From an uncultured Burkholderiales bacterium (lineage in GTDB: Bacteria; Pseudomonadota; Gammaproteobacteria; Burkholderiales; Burkholderiaceae_C), in the NCBI GenBank assembly GCA_903935585.1, contig CAIZSE010000160.1, positions 1 through 64,000 on the forward strand: 64,000 nucleotides of DNA, read 5' to 3'. Numbering within the stretch: position 1 is the stretch's first letter; every line of letters begins with the position of its first letter. The notes under the pieces are model-generated. The model saw only the letters and a list, made by a program, of their open reading frames with translations. It had not been told where the DNA came from and did not search any database. The translations under genes and the position numbers were made by a program. This document shows positions 1-9,496 of the stretch, in pieces.

Positions 1-159
1 GCTGACCCAGCCAAGTACCTGCCCGCTTTGAAGGCCATCAACTACAAGGGCGTGACCGGCAACATCGCTTTTGACGAAAAAGGCGACATCAAAAACGGCG
101 CTTTGACCTTGTACACCTACAAAGGTGGCGAGCGTTCACAGTTGGCTGTGGTCCGCTGA
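1..159 (+). CDS. Branched-chain amino acid ABC transporter substrate-binding protein, C-terminal end
   Basis: The window opens inside this gene; 52 codons precede the TGA at 157-159. The tail contains YKGVTGNIAFDEKGDIKNG and ends with YTYKGGERSQLAVVR. This matches the C-terminus of LivK/BraC-type periplasmic binding proteins, where the last strand commonly reads GxxxFDxxGDxxxxxxxxYxxKxGxxxxV. The protein would bind leucine, isoleucine, valine or a related amino acid in the periplasm and deliver it to a LivHMGF permease. Start, signal peptide and binding residues lie outside the window, so substrate cannot be judged. A hairpin follows at once, so it is probably the last gene of its transcript. 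Confidence 0.8.
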   Translation, partial: ADPAKYLPALKAINYKGVTGNIAFDEKGDIKNGALTLYTYKGGERSQLAVVR

Positions 160-164
160 TTTTT

Positions 165-185
165 AGCCCCCGACTTTCGGGGGCT
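165..185 (+). terminator. Hairpin after the livK-type gene
   Basis: AGCCCCCGA and TCGGGGGCT form a perfect 9-bp stem with a CTT loop, six bases after the stop codon. There is no T-run after it on the plus strand, but five T's precede it, so it could also act on the minus strand. A terminator or 3'-end stabiliser is likely. Confidence 0.55.
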
Positions 186-219
186 CACTTCACCTCGCTT
201 TCGAGCGGCTGGTGAAGTG
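186..219. terminator. Second nested hairpin
   Basis: CACTTCACC and GGTGAAGTG pair over 9 bp and enclose an inner CGCT-TTCG-AGCG hairpin. It lies between the preceding hairpin and the palindromic terminator, so three structured elements are stacked within about 95 bp. Confidence 0.4.
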
Positions 220-227
220 GACAGACG

Positions 228-258
228 AAAAAAAGCCTGCACATGTGCAGGCTTTTTT
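228..258. terminator. Bidirectional rho-independent terminator
   Basis: The 18-bp palindrome GCCTGCACATGTGCAGGC (235-252) is flanked by seven A's on one side and six T's on the other. It can therefore stop transcription both from the livK-type gene and from the oppositely directed tRNA-Ser gene. Confidence 0.85.
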
Positions 259-262
259 GTTT

Positions 263-353
263 TGGCGGAGCAGGCGGGATTCGAACCCGCGGTGGGCTAT
301 TAACCCACACACGCTTTCCAGGCGTGCGACTTAAACCACTCATCCACCGCTCC
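263..353 (-). tRNA. tRNA-Ser(GGA)
   Basis: On the minus strand the acceptor stem GGAGCGG pairs with CTGCTCC, followed by discriminator G and an encoded CCA. The anticodon loop CTGGAAA gives anticodon GGA, reading UCC and UCU. The T-loop is GGTTCGAATCC. A long variable arm (class II tRNA) accounts for the 91-nt length including CCA. It ends just before the bidirectional terminator. Confidence 0.97.
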
Positions 354-363
354 TAAGCCTGCT

Positions 364-369
364 ATTGTA
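364..369 (-). promoter_or_regulatory. Probable -10 box of the tRNA-Ser promoter
   Basis: TACAAT on the minus strand lies 10 bp upstream of the tRNA 5' end, which puts transcription start about 4-5 nt before the mature tRNA. I see no clear -35 at 16-18 bp. Confidence 0.45.
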
Positions 370-449
370 GCAGTGGAAAATGGCATGCCGAGCCCATCGA
401 GTGCAAATCCTAAGCGTGTTTATTGCTGGCTTAAGAGGGGTGATTTTTG

Positions 450-494
450 ATGAATTCGAACCTGTATCGTCCAATCAGCCCTTTTTATCCTTAA
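450..494 (+). other. Possible 14-codon leader ORF
   Basis: ATG at 450 opens a short frame (MNSNLYRPISPFYP) ending in TAA, preceded by AGAGGGG at 434-440, a fair Shine-Dalgarno sequence. It lies 57 nt before the decarboxylase start, which itself has no obvious ribosome binding site. It may be chance. Otherwise the 354-551 interval holds only the tRNA promoter; I see no terminator or repeat there. Confidence 0.2.
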
Positions 495-551
495 ACTTCG
501 CCTCTGTTTGAATTCCTTTGTCCCTTATTCGGCGCACTGCTCGACAAGCCC

Positions 552-2825
552 ATGAAATTTCGCTTCCCCATTGTCATCATTGACGAAGACTACCGTTCCG
601 AAAACACATCGGGATTGGGCATACGCGCTTTGGCCGATGCCATCATTTCTGAAGGCTTTGAGGTTTTGGGGGTCACGAGTTACGGCGATTTGTCGCAATT
701 TGCGCAGCAACAAAGCCGAGCCAGCGCATTTATTTTGTCGATTGACGATGAAGAGTTTTCGCCAGGGCCTGATCTGGACCCTGCCGTCATCAATTTGCGC
801 GCCTTCATTGACGAGGTGCGTCGCAAAAACGCCGATGTACCCATTTACATTTATGGCGAAACCAAAACCTCGCGCCATTTGCCCAACGACATCCTGCGCG
901 AGTTGCATGGCTTTATCCACATGTTCGAGGACACGCCGGAGTTCGTGGCGCGTCACATCATCCGCGAGGCCAAAAGCTATCTGGAAGGGGTGCAGCCACC
1001 TTTCTTCAAGGCCTTGCTCGATTACGCAGAAGACGGTTCTTACTCCTGGCACTGCCCGGGACACTCTGGCGGCGTGGCTTTCCTGAAAAGTCCCGTGGGT
1101 CAGATGTACCACCAGTTTTATGGCGAGAACATGCTGCGCGCCGATGTGTGTAACGCCGTGGAAGAGTTGGGGCAATTGCTGGACCACAACGGGGCCATTG
1201 GCGCAAGCGAGCGCAACGCCGCCCGCATTTTCAATGCGGACCATTGCTTTTTTGTGACCAACGGCACCAGCACTTCCAACAAAATCGTCTGGCACCACAC
1301 GGTGGCACCCGGAGACGTGGTGGTGGTGGACCGCAACTGCCACAAGTCCATCCTGCACGCCATCATCATGACCGGCGCGATTCCTGTTTTCATGAAGCCC
1401 ACTCGGAATCACTACGGCATCATTGGCCCGATTCCCAAAAGTGAGTTCGAGCCTGCGGCCATCATGGCCAAGATCAAGGCCAACCCCTTGCTCAAGGGCG
1501 TGGATCCGAAAAAGGTCAAGCCCCGTGTGATGACCCTCACGCAGTCAACCTACGATGGCGTTCTGTACAACACCGAAACCATCAAGAGCATGCTGGATGG
1601 CTATGTAGAGAACCTTCACTTTGACGAGGCCTGGTTGCCCCACGCGGCTTTCCACCCGTTTTACGGTCCCTACCATTCAATGGGTAAAAAACGTGCCCGT
1701 CCCAAAGAGTCGATGGTGTACGCCACGCAGTCCATCCACAAGTTGCTCGCCGGGATCAGCCAGGCCAGCCATGTGCTGGTGCAAGACGCTCAAAACACCA
1801 AGCTCGACAGGCCGTTGTTCAACGAGGCCTATCTGATGCACACCTCGACATCACCCCAGTACAGCATCATTGCCAGCTGCGACGTGGCTGCTGCCATGAT
1901 GGAGCCGCCGGGTGGCACTGCATTGGTGGAGGAAAGCATTGCCGAAGCGCTGGATTTTCGCCGTGCCATGCGCAAGGTGGATGCCGAGTACGGCAAAGAC
2001 TGGTGGTTCAAGGTCTGGGGCCCGGAAAAATTTGCCGAAGAAGGCATTGGCCGCGCCGATGACTGGATATTGCGCAACGATCCCCGCAAGAAGACCAGCA
2101 AGTGGCATGGCTTTGGTCAGCAGTTGGCCGATGGCTTCAACATGCTGGACCCGATCAAGTCGACCATCGTGACACCGGGCCTCGACTTGGACGGCAAGTT
2201 TGACAAGACAGGCATCCCCGCCTCGATCGTCAGCAAGTTTCTGACCGAGCACGGCGTGGTGGTAGAAAAAACCGGTCTTTACAGCTTCTTCATCATGTTC
2301 ACCATTGGCATCACCAAAGGCCGCTGGAACACGCTGTTGACGGCTTTGCAGCAGTTCAAGGATGAATATGCCAAGAACCAGCCCATGTGGAAAATCATGC
2401 CGGAGTTTTGCCAAAAGTACCCACGGTACGAGCGAATGGGCCTGCGTGATTTGTGCCAGCATGTGCACGAGATGTACGCCAAGTACGACATTGCCCGTTT
2501 GACCACCGACATGTATTTGTCGGATCTGGCCCCGGCCATGCGCCCCTCTGACGCCTACGCCCACATTGCCCACCGCAAGACCGAGCGGGTGGAAATCGAC
2601 CACTTGGAAGGCCGCATCACGGTGGGTCTGGTCACGCCTTATCCGCCCGGTATTCCATTGCTGATCCCTGGCGAAGTCTTCAACAAGAAGATCGTTGATT
2701 ACCTCAAGTTCGCCCGCGAATTCAACGAAAAGTGCCCAGGTTTTGAAACCGACATCCACGGTTTGGTCGAGATCAAGGACGAAGAGGGCAAGACGCGTTA
2801 CTTTGCGGATTGCGTGAAAGCTTGA
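552..2825 (+). CDS. Orn/Lys/Arg decarboxylase, AdiA-like
   Basis: 757 aa, the size of the large bacterial PLP-dependent basic amino acid decarboxylases (fold type I, class III). Residues 1-130 form the receiver-like wing domain. The PLP domain follows, with STYDGVLYN, HFDEAWLPHAAFHPFYG (the PLP-nitrogen Asp) and the Schiff-base lysine Lys397 in TQSIHKLLAGISQ. The motif context resembles E. coli AdiA (arginine decarboxylase) more than LdcC or SpeC, so arginine to agmatine plus CO2 is favoured, but substrate cannot be fixed by eye. It acts in the cytoplasm in polyamine synthesis or acid stress. The start at 552 lacks a clear Shine-Dalgarno sequence. It converges on fabI, with a weak GTGCTG/CAGCAC hairpin (2831-2854) between them. 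Confidence 0.88.
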   Translation: MKFRFPIVIIDEDYRSENTSGLGIRALADAIISEGFEVLGVTSYGDLSQFAQQQSRASAFILSIDDEEFSPGPDLDPAVINLRAFIDEVRRKNADVPIYIYGETKTSRHLPNDILRELHGFIHMFEDTPEFVARHIIREAKSYLEGVQPPFFKALLDYAEDGSYSWHCPGHSGGVAFLKSPVGQMYHQFYGENMLRADVCNAVEELGQLLDHNGAIGASERNAARIFNADHCFFVTNGTSTSNKIVWHHTVAPGDVVVVDRNCHKSILHAIIMTGAIPVFMKPTRNHYGIIGPIPKSEFEPAAIMAKIKANPLLKGVDPKKVKPRVMTLTQSTYDGVLYNTETIKSMLDGYVENLHFDEAWLPHAAFHPFYGPYHSMGKKRARPKESMVYATQSIHKLLAGISQASHVLVQDAQNTKLDRPLFNEAYLMHTSTSPQYSIIASCDVAAAMMEPPGGTALVEESIAEALDFRRAMRKVDAEYGKDWWFKVWGPEKFAEEGIGRADDWILRNDPRKKTSKWHGFGQQLADGFNMLDPIKSTIVTPGLDLDGKFDKTGIPASIVSKFLTEHGVVVEKTGLYSFFIMFTIGITKGRWNTLLTALQQFKDEYAKNQPMWKIMPEFCQKYPRYERMGLRDLCQHVHEMYAKYDIARLTTDMYLSDLAPAMRPSDAYAHIAHRKTERVEIDHLEGRITVGLVTPYPPGIPLLIPGEVFNKKIVDYLKFAREFNEKCPGFETDIHGLVEIKDEEGKTRYFADCVKA

Positions 2826-2878
2826 GTCTTGTGCTGGACCGTTGGGTGCAGCACAGGCTGCGTTAAAAACTCAACGGA

Positions 2879-3694
2879 TCACGCCGCAGCCGCTGGCTCG
2901 GCAATACCGCCGACCACTTGGCTGAAGCCGCCGTCCACATAGGTGATCTCGGCGCTCACGCCCGCTGCCAGATCGCTCAGCAAGAACGCGGCCACGTTGC
3001 CGACATCCTCAATGGTCACGTTGCGCCGGATGGGAGAAGCCTCGGCCACCACCGACAAAATCTTGCCAAAGCCCTTGATGCCGCTGGCCGCCAGGGTTTT
3101 GATGGGGCCCGCTGAAATGCCGTTGGCTCGCAGGCCCCGGTTTTGGCTGCCCAGCGACTCGGCCAGGTAACGCACGGACGCTTCGAGGCTGGCTTTGGCC
3201 AGGCCCATGGTGTTGTAGTTGGGCACCGTACGGATAGCGCCCAGATACGTCAGCGTCAGCAGGGCCGAGTTGTCGTTCAGGTAGGGCAGAGCCGCTTTGG
3301 CCATGGCGGGAAAACTGTAAGCGCTGATGTCATGGGCGATTTTGAAGCCTTCGCGCGACAAACCTTCCAGGAAGTCACCTGCGATGGCCTCGCGCGGGGC
3401 ATAGCCGATGGCGTGCACAAAACCGTCGATCTTGGGCCAGGTGGCCGACAGGTCGGTGAACAGCTTGTCAATCTGTTCGTCGCTGCCCACATCGCAATCA
3501 AAAATCAGTTGGGAGTCAAAGTCGGCCGCAAACTCGGTGATGCGGTCCTTGAAGCGCTCGCCCACATAGCTGAAAGCCAGTTCGGCGCCTTGGGCGTGGC
3601 AGGCCTTGGCAATGCCGTAAGCGATCGAGCGGCTGGACAGCACGCCGGTGATCAAGAGCTTTTTGCCCGAAAGAAATCCTGTTTTTGTGGTCAT
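2879..3694 (-). CDS. fabI: Enoyl-[acyl-carrier-protein] reductase (NADH)
   Basis: 271 aa short-chain dehydrogenase-like protein catalysing the last reduction of each fatty acid elongation cycle in the cytoplasm. It carries the divergent FabI cofactor region [15 protein letters not shown] and the active site Tyr150, Tyr160 and Lys167 (LTYLGA, then [12 protein letters not shown]), matching E. coli Tyr146/Tyr156/Lys163. It ends [12 protein letters not shown] plus a short Ala tail. I chose the start [12 protein letters not shown] at 3694; an upstream in-frame extension to 3799 would overlap the divergent yejA and has no FabI similarity. The two divergent starts are only 37 bp apart, so their promoters must overlap. 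Confidence 0.96.
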   Translation of the reverse strand: MTTKTGFLSGKKLLITGVLSSRSIAYGIAKACHAQGAELAFSYVGERFKDRITEFAADFDSQLIFDCDVGSDEQIDKLFTDLSATWPKIDGFVHAIGYAPREAIAGDFLEGLSREGFKIAHDISAYSFPAMAKAALPYLNDNSALLTLTYLGAIRTVPNYNTMGLAKASLEASVRYLAESLGSQNRGLRANGISAGPIKTLAASGIKGFGKILSVVAEASPIRRNVTIEDVGNVAAFLLSDLAAGVSAEITYVDGGFSQVVGGIAEPAAAA

Positions 3695-3731
3695 GTCTTC
3701 AACTTCTGGAAAATGTGGGCAGAATTGTCGC

Positions 3732-5636
3732 ATGCGAAGACCCATGGCTCGATTTTTGACAAAGTGTTGGCTGGCCCTCGGGCTTTGGATGACGGGCAAC
3801 GCATGGGCGGCCCATGCGTATGCCCAGTTTGGCGACGTTCGCTACCCTGCGGGTTTTTCCCATTTTTCGTATGTCAATCCTGCTGCGCCCAAAGGTGGCG
3901 AGATCGTTTTGGTGCCGCCCACGCGGCAGTCCAATTTCGACAAATACAACCCCTTCACCCTCAAAGGCAGTGCGCCGCCGTCCATGCTGGGCATGATGTT
4001 CGACACCTTGCTGGTGAGCAACATGGAAGAGCCAACCACCGCTTATGGCTTGTTGGCCTCGGACATTCAGGTCGCACCCGACCGCCTGTCTGTGACTTTT
4101 CAGATTCACCCGCAGGCGCGCTTTCACAATGGTGAACCGGTACTCGCCTCAGATGTCCGTCATTCCTTTGAACGACTGACCAGCAAGCAGGCTGCACCCC
4201 AGTACCGCACTTATTTTGGAGAAGTGAAAACGGCCACGGTGTTGGGCGAGCGCAGCATCCGCTTTGATTTTGTGCGCCCCAACAGCGAACTGCCCTTGAT
4301 CGTGGGCGGCCTGCCCGTTTTCAGCCACAAATGGGGTTTGCAAGGCGACACACTCAAACCGCTGGACCAAATGGTCATGGACGTGCCCATCTCCTCAGGG
4401 CCTTACCGCATCGGGCCTGTGCAATTTGGCAAGGACATCACCTACGTGCGCGACCCGGCCTATTGGGCCAAAGACCTGAATGTGCGCAAAGGACTTTTCA
4501 ATTTTGACCGGATCACCTACAAAATTTACAAAGACAGCACAGCGCAGCTGGAAGCCTTCAAGGCGGGTGAGTTCGATTACATGCAGTCTTTTGTGGCGCG
4601 TGAATGGGCGCGTGCCTACACCGGCCGTGCATTTGAGCGTGGCGAACTGATCAAGGCCGAGTTGCCCCATGGCAATGCGGGGGATTTTCAGGGCTTTTTG
4701 TTCAACTTGCGCCGTGACAAATTCAAGGACGTCAGGGTACGCCAAGCCATCGCATTGGCGATGGATTTTGAATGGCTGAACCGGCAGCTGTTCTACAACG
4801 CGTACAGCCGGGTGCGCGGCTATTTTGTGGCCAGTGACTTTGAAGCCAAGGGGCGCCCTGGCCCCGAAGAGTTGGTTTTGCTGGCGCCCTCACGGGGAAA
4901 GTTGTCGTCTGCCGTGTTCGAGCAAGAGGTGCCTCAGCCGCCTAAAACCGAGCTCGCCACCGATTCGGGCCACACCCTGCGCGACCATCTGCGCCAAGCC
5001 CGAGACTTGCTCAAAGACGCCGGTTGGACTTACCGCGATGGCGCTTTGCGCAATGCCCAAGGCCTGCCCTTGACCCTGGAATTTTTGGACAGCTCGGGTT
5101 CAATGGGGCGGGTGGTCACGCCCTTTGCCAAGAACCTCGAAAAGCTGGGGATTCAGGTGCAGTACAAAGTGATCGACTTTGCGCTGCTCCAAAAGCGCAT
5201 GGATGTGTTCGATTTCGACATCATCAGCAACCGCACAGTGGGCAGCGAAGCACCCGGCACCGAATTGCTGGAGAGGTTTGGTTCCAAGTCGGCCGACGTG
5301 GAAGGCTCGGGCAATGTGCTGGGCCTGAAAGACCCAGTGGTGGACGCCTTGCTGGACAAAGTGGTGAGCGCAAGCACCCGGCCTGAACTGGTGGCCAGCC
5401 TGCGGGCATTGGACCGGGTGTTGCGACATGGTCATTACGTGGTGCCACATTGGTATGGCGCGGTTCACCGGGTTTCCTGGCGGGCGGCTGCCTTCGATCG
5501 CCCGGCCAGTTTGCCGCGCTATTACCAGCCTGAGGCTTTGGTCACCACGGTCTGGTGGTCCAGGTCGGCAAACGCCACGCCCGTCCAGTCGGGCAGTGCA
5601 TCTCCCACCCATGCTGTCGTCAAGAAAGGCCCTTGA
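3732..5636 (+). CDS. yejA: Peptide ABC transporter substrate-binding protein, YejA-like
   Basis: 634 aa SBP_bac_5 family protein. It begins with a Sec signal peptide (two Arg pairs, hydrophobic [18 protein letters not shown], cleavage after an AxA-type site). The mature N-terminus then reads [21 protein letters not shown], typical of YejA, the binding protein of the YejABEF oligopeptide/microcin C importer. Later family motifs include [12 protein letters not shown] and [26 protein letters not shown]. Start at 3732 chosen for the signal peptide; ATG at 3744 is an alternative. yejB follows after 3 nt. Confidence 0.92.
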   Translation: MRRPMARFLTKCWLALGLWMTGNAWAAHAYAQFGDVRYPAGFSHFSYVNPAAPKGGEIVLVPPTRQSNFDKYNPFTLKGSAPPSMLGMMFDTLLVSNMEEPTTAYGLLASDIQVAPDRLSVTFQIHPQARFHNGEPVLASDVRHSFERLTSKQAAPQYRTYFGEVKTATVLGERSIRFDFVRPNSELPLIVGGLPVFSHKWGLQGDTLKPLDQMVMDVPISSGPYRIGPVQFGKDITYVRDPAYWAKDLNVRKGLFNFDRITYKIYKDSTAQLEAFKAGEFDYMQSFVAREWARAYTGRAFERGELIKAELPHGNAGDFQGFLFNLRRDKFKDVRVRQAIALAMDFEWLNRQLFYNAYSRVRGYFVASDFEAKGRPGPEELVLLAPSRGKLSSAVFEQEVPQPPKTELATDSGHTLRDHLRQARDLLKDAGWTYRDGALRNAQGLPLTLEFLDSSGSMGRVVTPFAKNLEKLGIQVQYKVIDFALLQKRMDVFDFDIISNRTVGSEAPGTELLERFGSKSADVEGSGNVLGLKDPVVDALLDKVVSASTRPELVASLRALDRVLRHGHYVVPHWYGAVHRVSWRAAAFDRPASLPRYYQPEALVTTVWWSRSANATPVQSGSASPTHAVVKKGP

Positions 5637-5639
5637 ACG

Positions 5640-6677
5640 ATGTTGTCCTATATTTTCAAACGCTTGCTGCTGATGATCCCGACGTTGTTCGGGGTGCTGT
5701 TGATGACCTTTGTGGTGATTCAGTTTGTACCGGGGGGACCCGTTGAGCAAATGGTCGCCCAGTTGCAAGGGCGAGATACCGGCGGTGAGGGGGCGGCTGC
5801 CGCGGGAAGCGGTTACCGGGGGCGCCAGGGCGTGGATGCCGCGCGCATTGCCGAGATCAAAACCCTCTACGGGTTTGACAAGCCCCCCGTCGAGCGTTTC
5901 TGGATGATGCTCAAACAGTTTGTCCAATTCGACCTGGGTAAAAGCTTCTTCTACCCCAAAGACGTCTGGAGTCTCATCAAGGAAAAACTGCCCGTCTCGA
6001 TCAGCCTGGGACTGTGGACGTTTTTTCTCAGCTACCTGGTGTCGGTGCCCTTGGGCATTGCCAAGGCGGTGCGGGCAGGCAGCCGCTTTGACACGCTGAC
6101 CAGTCTGCTGGTGTTGCTGGGTTATGCGATTCCAGGCTTTGTGCTGGGTGTGGCATTGCTGGTGATTTTTGGTGGGCAGCTGCAGTGGTTTCCGCTCCGC
6201 GGACTGACCTCATCGAACTGGGATCAGCTGAGCTGGGGTGCCAAAGTGCTTGATTATTTGTGGCACATCGCCTTGCCGGTTATGGCCAGCGTGCTGGGCT
6301 CCTTTGCGGTCATCACCATGCTGACCAAGAACGCGTTCCTTGAAGAAATCCGCAAGCAATATGTCCTGACGGCTCGCGCCAAAGGACTGAGCGAAAACAG
6401 GGTGCTTTACCGCCACGTCATGCGCAATGCGCTGATTCCACTGGTGACCGGATTTCCTGCGGCTTTCATCGGGGCTTTTTTCACGGGCTCATTGCTGATA
6501 GAAACCCTGTTCTCGCTCGACGGTCTGGGTTTACTCAGTTACGAGTCGGTGATCCGGCGCGATTACCCCGTGGTCCTGGGCACCCTGTATTTGTTCACGT
6601 TGATGGGCTTGTTCACCAAACTTGTCAGCGATCTTTGTTATGTGTGGGTCGACCCCCGTGTGAAGTTCGACAAATGA
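5640..6677 (+). CDS. yejB: Peptide ABC transporter permease, YejB-like
   Basis: 345 aa inner-membrane permease of the oligopeptide type (BPD_transp_1). An N-terminal TM helix (MLSYIFKRLLLMIPTLFGVL) is followed by the periplasmic loop typical of DppB/OppB/YejB; here it has a Gly-rich stretch near residues 45-60. Five more TM helices follow, with the ATPase-coupling EAA loop EIRKQYVLTARAKGLS. It pairs with YejE to form the channel. Its stop overlaps the yejE start (ATGA at 6674-6677), indicating translational coupling. Confidence 0.94.
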   Translation: MLSYIFKRLLLMIPTLFGVLLMTFVVIQFVPGGPVEQMVAQLQGRDTGGEGAAAAGSGYRGRQGVDAARIAEIKTLYGFDKPPVERFWMMLKQFVQFDLGKSFFYPKDVWSLIKEKLPVSISLGLWTFFLSYLVSVPLGIAKAVRAGSRFDTLTSLLVLLGYAIPGFVLGVALLVIFGGQLQWFPLRGLTSSNWDQLSWGAKVLDYLWHIALPVMASVLGSFAVITMLTKNAFLEEIRKQYVLTARAKGLSENRVLYRHVMRNALIPLVTGFPAAFIGAFFTGSLLIETLFSLDGLGLLSYESVIRRDYPVVLGTLYLFTLMGLFTKLVSDLCYVWVDPRVKFDK

Positions 6678-7729
6678 CACCCTTGCCCTCTGCTGTTTTG
6701 CTGCCTCAGGTCTCGCCATCGACCCGAGCCTGGCTTCGTTTTAAACGCAACCGACTCGGTTTTGTAAGCCTCGTCGTTTTTGTGATCTTGTTCGTGCTGA
6801 GCCTGGGCGCCGAGTTTTTGTCCAACGACAAACCCCTGATCGTGCGCTTTCAGGGGCAATGGTATGCGCCGGTGGTTCAGACACTGCCTGAAAAAGTGTT
6901 CGGTGGTGATTTCGAAACCCCTGCCGACTACCTGGACCCCTTCATCCAGCAGCAATTGAACAAGGAAGGCAACTGGGCATTGCAAGCCCCTAACCCCTAC
7001 CACCACGGCACGCTCGATTACTTTGCCCCCTTGCCCAACCCGGCGCCACCCACTTCGCGCAATTTGTTGGGGACCGATGACCGGGGCCGGGATGTGCTGG
7101 CCCGATTGATTTACGGTTTCAGGGTGTCGGTGCTGTTTGCGTTGGCGCTGACGCTTTTTGGCGTGCTGCTCGGCGTTTTGACTGGCGCGGTGCAGGGGTT
7201 TTTTGCGGGCAAAACTGATTTGGTTTTTCAGCGTTTTATTGAAATCTGGGGTGCCATGCCCGAGTTGTACCTGCTGATCATCTTCTCTGCGGTGTTTGAG
7301 CCCAGTGTGGGATTGTTGCTGGTGCTGCTGAGTCTGTTTGGCTGGATGGGCTTGTCAGACTATGTGCGGGCAGAGTTCTTGCGCAACCGCCAGCTCGATT
7401 ACGTCAAGTCAGCCCGTGCCTTGGGTTTGGGTCATTGGCAAATCATGTGGCGCCACGTTCTGCCCAACAGCATGACCCCGGTGGTGACTTTTTTGCCATT
7501 CCGAATGAGTGGCGCCATATTGGCTTTGACCTCGCTCGACTTTCTGGGGCTTGGCGTCCCCCCCGGCACGCCATCTTTGGGTGAACTGCTGGCCCAGGGC
7601 AAAAACAACATCGACGCCTGGTGGATTTCCATCTCCACCTTTGGCGTGTTGGTGCTGACACTGTTGCTGCTGACATTCATGGGCGATGCGCTGCGCGATG
7701 CGCTGGATCCCAGGAAGGTTGACTTATGA
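6674..7729 (+). CDS. yejE: Peptide ABC transporter permease, YejE-like
   Basis: 351 aa second permease. It has an N-terminal cytoplasmic segment, TM1 (GFVSLVVFVILFVLSLGAEF), and the long periplasmic loop containing NLLGTDDRGRDVLARLIYG, a signature of OppC/DppC/YejE proteins. Five TM helices follow with the coupling loop RQLDYVKSARALGLG. Start at 6674 gives MTPLPSAVLLPQ and overlaps yejB by 4 nt; the stop overlaps the yejF start by 4 nt (ATGA). Confidence 0.94.
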   Translation: MTPLPSAVLLPQVSPSTRAWLRFKRNRLGFVSLVVFVILFVLSLGAEFLSNDKPLIVRFQGQWYAPVVQTLPEKVFGGDFETPADYLDPFIQQQLNKEGNWALQAPNPYHHGTLDYFAPLPNPAPPTSRNLLGTDDRGRDVLARLIYGFRVSVLFALALTLFGVLLGVLTGAVQGFFAGKTDLVFQRFIEIWGAMPELYLLIIFSAVFEPSVGLLLVLLSLFGWMGLSDYVRAEFLRNRQLDYVKSARALGLGHWQIMWRHVLPNSMTPVVTFLPFRMSGAILALTSLDFLGLGVPPGTPSLGELLAQGKNNIDAWWISISTFGVLVLTLLLLTFMGDALRDALDPRKVDL

Positions 7730-9342
7730 ACAAGGTCACGCTTGATGCCCCCTTGCTGGAATTGAAAGACCTGCGCGTTGCTTTCGCCGGGCAATCGGTG
7801 GTGCATGGCGTCAACCTGTGCATTCAGGCGGGCGAGCGTGTGGCCCTGGTCGGCGAGTCGGGTTCGGGCAAGTCGGTGACAGCCCTGTCGGTCCTGCGCT
7901 TGCTGGAATCGGCTCAGCTCAGTGGCCAGGTGCTTTGGCAGGGGCGCGACCTCCTGCAGCAACCACAGGCCGAGATGCAGCGTATTCGTGGCGATGAGAT
8001 CGCCATGATTTTCCAGGAGCCGATGACCGCGCTGAACCCCTTGATGACGGTGGGTCAGCAGATATCAGAAGTTCTTCAGCTCAAAAAAGGGCAGGCCAGG
8101 CGCGATGCCGATGAGCGATCGGTGCACTTGCTGTCCGAAACCGGCATCGACGACCCACAGCGCAGGTTTGGGGCTTACCCCCATCAACTGTCAGGGGGGC
8201 AACGCCAGCGCGCCATGATGGCCATGGCCCTGGCCTCAGAGCCCAAACTTTTGTTGGCCGACGAGCCCACCACGGCGCTGGATGCCACTTTGCGCCTGCA
8301 AATGCTGAGCTTGCTGTCAGATTTGCAAGAGAAAACAGGCATGGCAGTGCTGTTGATCACCCACGACCTGGCCTTGGTTCGTCACTTTGCTGACCGGGTG
8401 GCCGTCATGGAAAAAGGGCATCTTGTGGAGCAGGGCGCCTTGAGCGCGGTGTTCATGCAGCCACAGCACGCCTACACCAGAAAGTTGCTCGACAGTCGAC
8501 CCAGCCGGGATGGATTGGTGCAAGCCGATGACACCTTAAAACCCCGCCCCTTGCTGGAAGTCAAAGGCCTTCAGGTTCGTTATCCCATGGCGGCGCCTGG
8601 CTTTAGGGGCTGGTTTCGTCAACACCATTTCACGGCCCTGCACGGTGCAGATTTCAGCATCGCGGCGGGGACCACCTTGGGGGTCATGGGCGAGTCGGGT
8701 TCTGGCAAGTCCAGTTTGGCGCAAGCCGTTTTGGGCCTGATCCCCTTTGAAGGGGCGTTGTCTTTCGAGGGTCAAACCTGGCAAAACTCGCCTGCGCGTG
8801 ACAAAGCCCTGCGTCAACGTGTTCAGGTGGTTTTTCAGGACCCTTATGGCAGCCTTTCGCCACGCATGACCGTGGGCGAAATCGTTTCAGAGGGGCTTCG
8901 CTTGCACCAGCCAGAGGCGACCGAGCCAGTCATCGAGGCGCGCATTCTGGACACTTTGGCCGAAGTGGGTTTGAACAGCGCCGATTTCCCGGATTTACTC
9001 AACCGATACCCCCATGCCTTTTCGGGTGGACAGCGCCAACGCATCGCTTTGGCGCGCGCACTGGTGGTCAACCCGGATTTGCTGGTTTTGGACGAGCCCA
9101 CCAGTGCGTTGGATGTGACCGTACAAAAACAAATTTTGAAATTACTTCAGGATTTACAAACGAAGCATGGCATGGCTTATTTGGTCATCACGCACGATAT
9201 CGATGTTTTGCGGGCCATGGCCCACCGAGTGATGGTGTTGCAAACGGGTCAGGTTGTTGAGGCAGGATCAGCCGACCAGGTGCTTTACCAACCACGCCAT
9301 GCTTACACCCGCAGTTTGCTTTCGGCCTTCCCGGATGAGTGA
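7726..9342 (+). CDS. yejF: Peptide ABC transporter ATP-binding protein with two nucleotide-binding domains, YejF-like
   Basis: 538 aa with two complete ABC ATPase domains in one chain. Domain 1 has Walker A GESGSGKS at 43-50 and signature LSGGQRQR near 157. Domain 2 has Walker A near 322-329, signature FSGGQRQR near 432 and Walker B LLVLDEPTSALD. Both carry the oligopeptide family C-terminal features (HAYTRKLL, HAYTRSLL). The fused dimer energises YejBE. It is the last gene of yejABEF; the next structure is the rimP leader. Confidence 0.95.
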   Translation: MNKVTLDAPLLELKDLRVAFAGQSVVHGVNLCIQAGERVALVGESGSGKSVTALSVLRLLESAQLSGQVLWQGRDLLQQPQAEMQRIRGDEIAMIFQEPMTALNPLMTVGQQISEVLQLKKGQARRDADERSVHLLSETGIDDPQRRFGAYPHQLSGGQRQRAMMAMALASEPKLLLADEPTTALDATLRLQMLSLLSDLQEKTGMAVLLITHDLALVRHFADRVAVMEKGHLVEQGALSAVFMQPQHAYTRKLLDSRPSRDGLVQADDTLKPRPLLEVKGLQVRYPMAAPGFRGWFRQHHFTALHGADFSIAAGTTLGVMGESGSGKSSLAQAVLGLIPFEGALSFEGQTWQNSPARDKALRQRVQVVFQDPYGSLSPRMTVGEIVSEGLRLHQPEATEPVIEARILDTLAEVGLNSADFPDLLNRYPHAFSGGQRQRIALARALVVNPDLLVLDEPTSALDVTVQKQILKLLQDLQTKHGMAYLVITHDIDVLRAMAHRVMVLQTGQVVEAGSADQVLYQPRHAYTRSLLSAFPDE

Positions 9343-9406
9343 GCAGGTTCACAGGAAACCGGGCTTGGTTTTCCTTGAAAATCACACACTTAGGACGTTT
9401 TTCGGC

Positions 9407-9412
9407 TAGAAT
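9407..9412 (+). promoter_or_regulatory. -10-like box before the rimP leader
   Basis: TAGAAT (5 of 6 to consensus) would place a start near 9419. There is no good -35 at 16-18 bp; TTGAAA at 9375-9380 is 26 bp away. If used, the transcript begins about 9 nt before the leader hairpin. Confidence 0.35.
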
Positions 9413-9427
9413 ACCGGCTTCACGACC

Positions 9428-9459
9428 AAACGGGCGGGTTTTCACCGCCCGTTTTTTTT
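9428..9459 (+). terminator. Terminator-like hairpin in front of rimP
   Basis: AAACGGGCGG and CCGCCCGTTT form a 10-bp stem with loop GTTTTCA, followed by eight T's. It is a textbook intrinsic terminator, 37 nt before the rimP start. It either ends yejF transcription or acts as an attenuator of the rimP-nusA-infB operon. In E. coli this operon's leader is also subject to termination, with NusA feedback. Confidence 0.85.
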
Positions 9460-9496
9460 GGGTCTCACTTTTTTAACGTTGATATTTCGAAGCTCT

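Noticed and set aside
2831-2854. GTGCTG/CAGCAC hairpin as a terminator between the decarboxylase gene and fabI
   Set aside because: Only a 6-bp stem with a 12-nt loop and no T-run on either strand; mentioned in the gene entry but not called.
3695-3799. N-terminal extension of fabI
   Set aside because: It would overlap the divergent yejA start and has no FabI-like residues; [12 protein letters not shown] at 3694 fits the family start.
9458-9496. Upstream TTG start for rimP at 9458
   Set aside because: It would begin inside the T-run of the terminator-like hairpin; the family similarity begins after GTG 9497.
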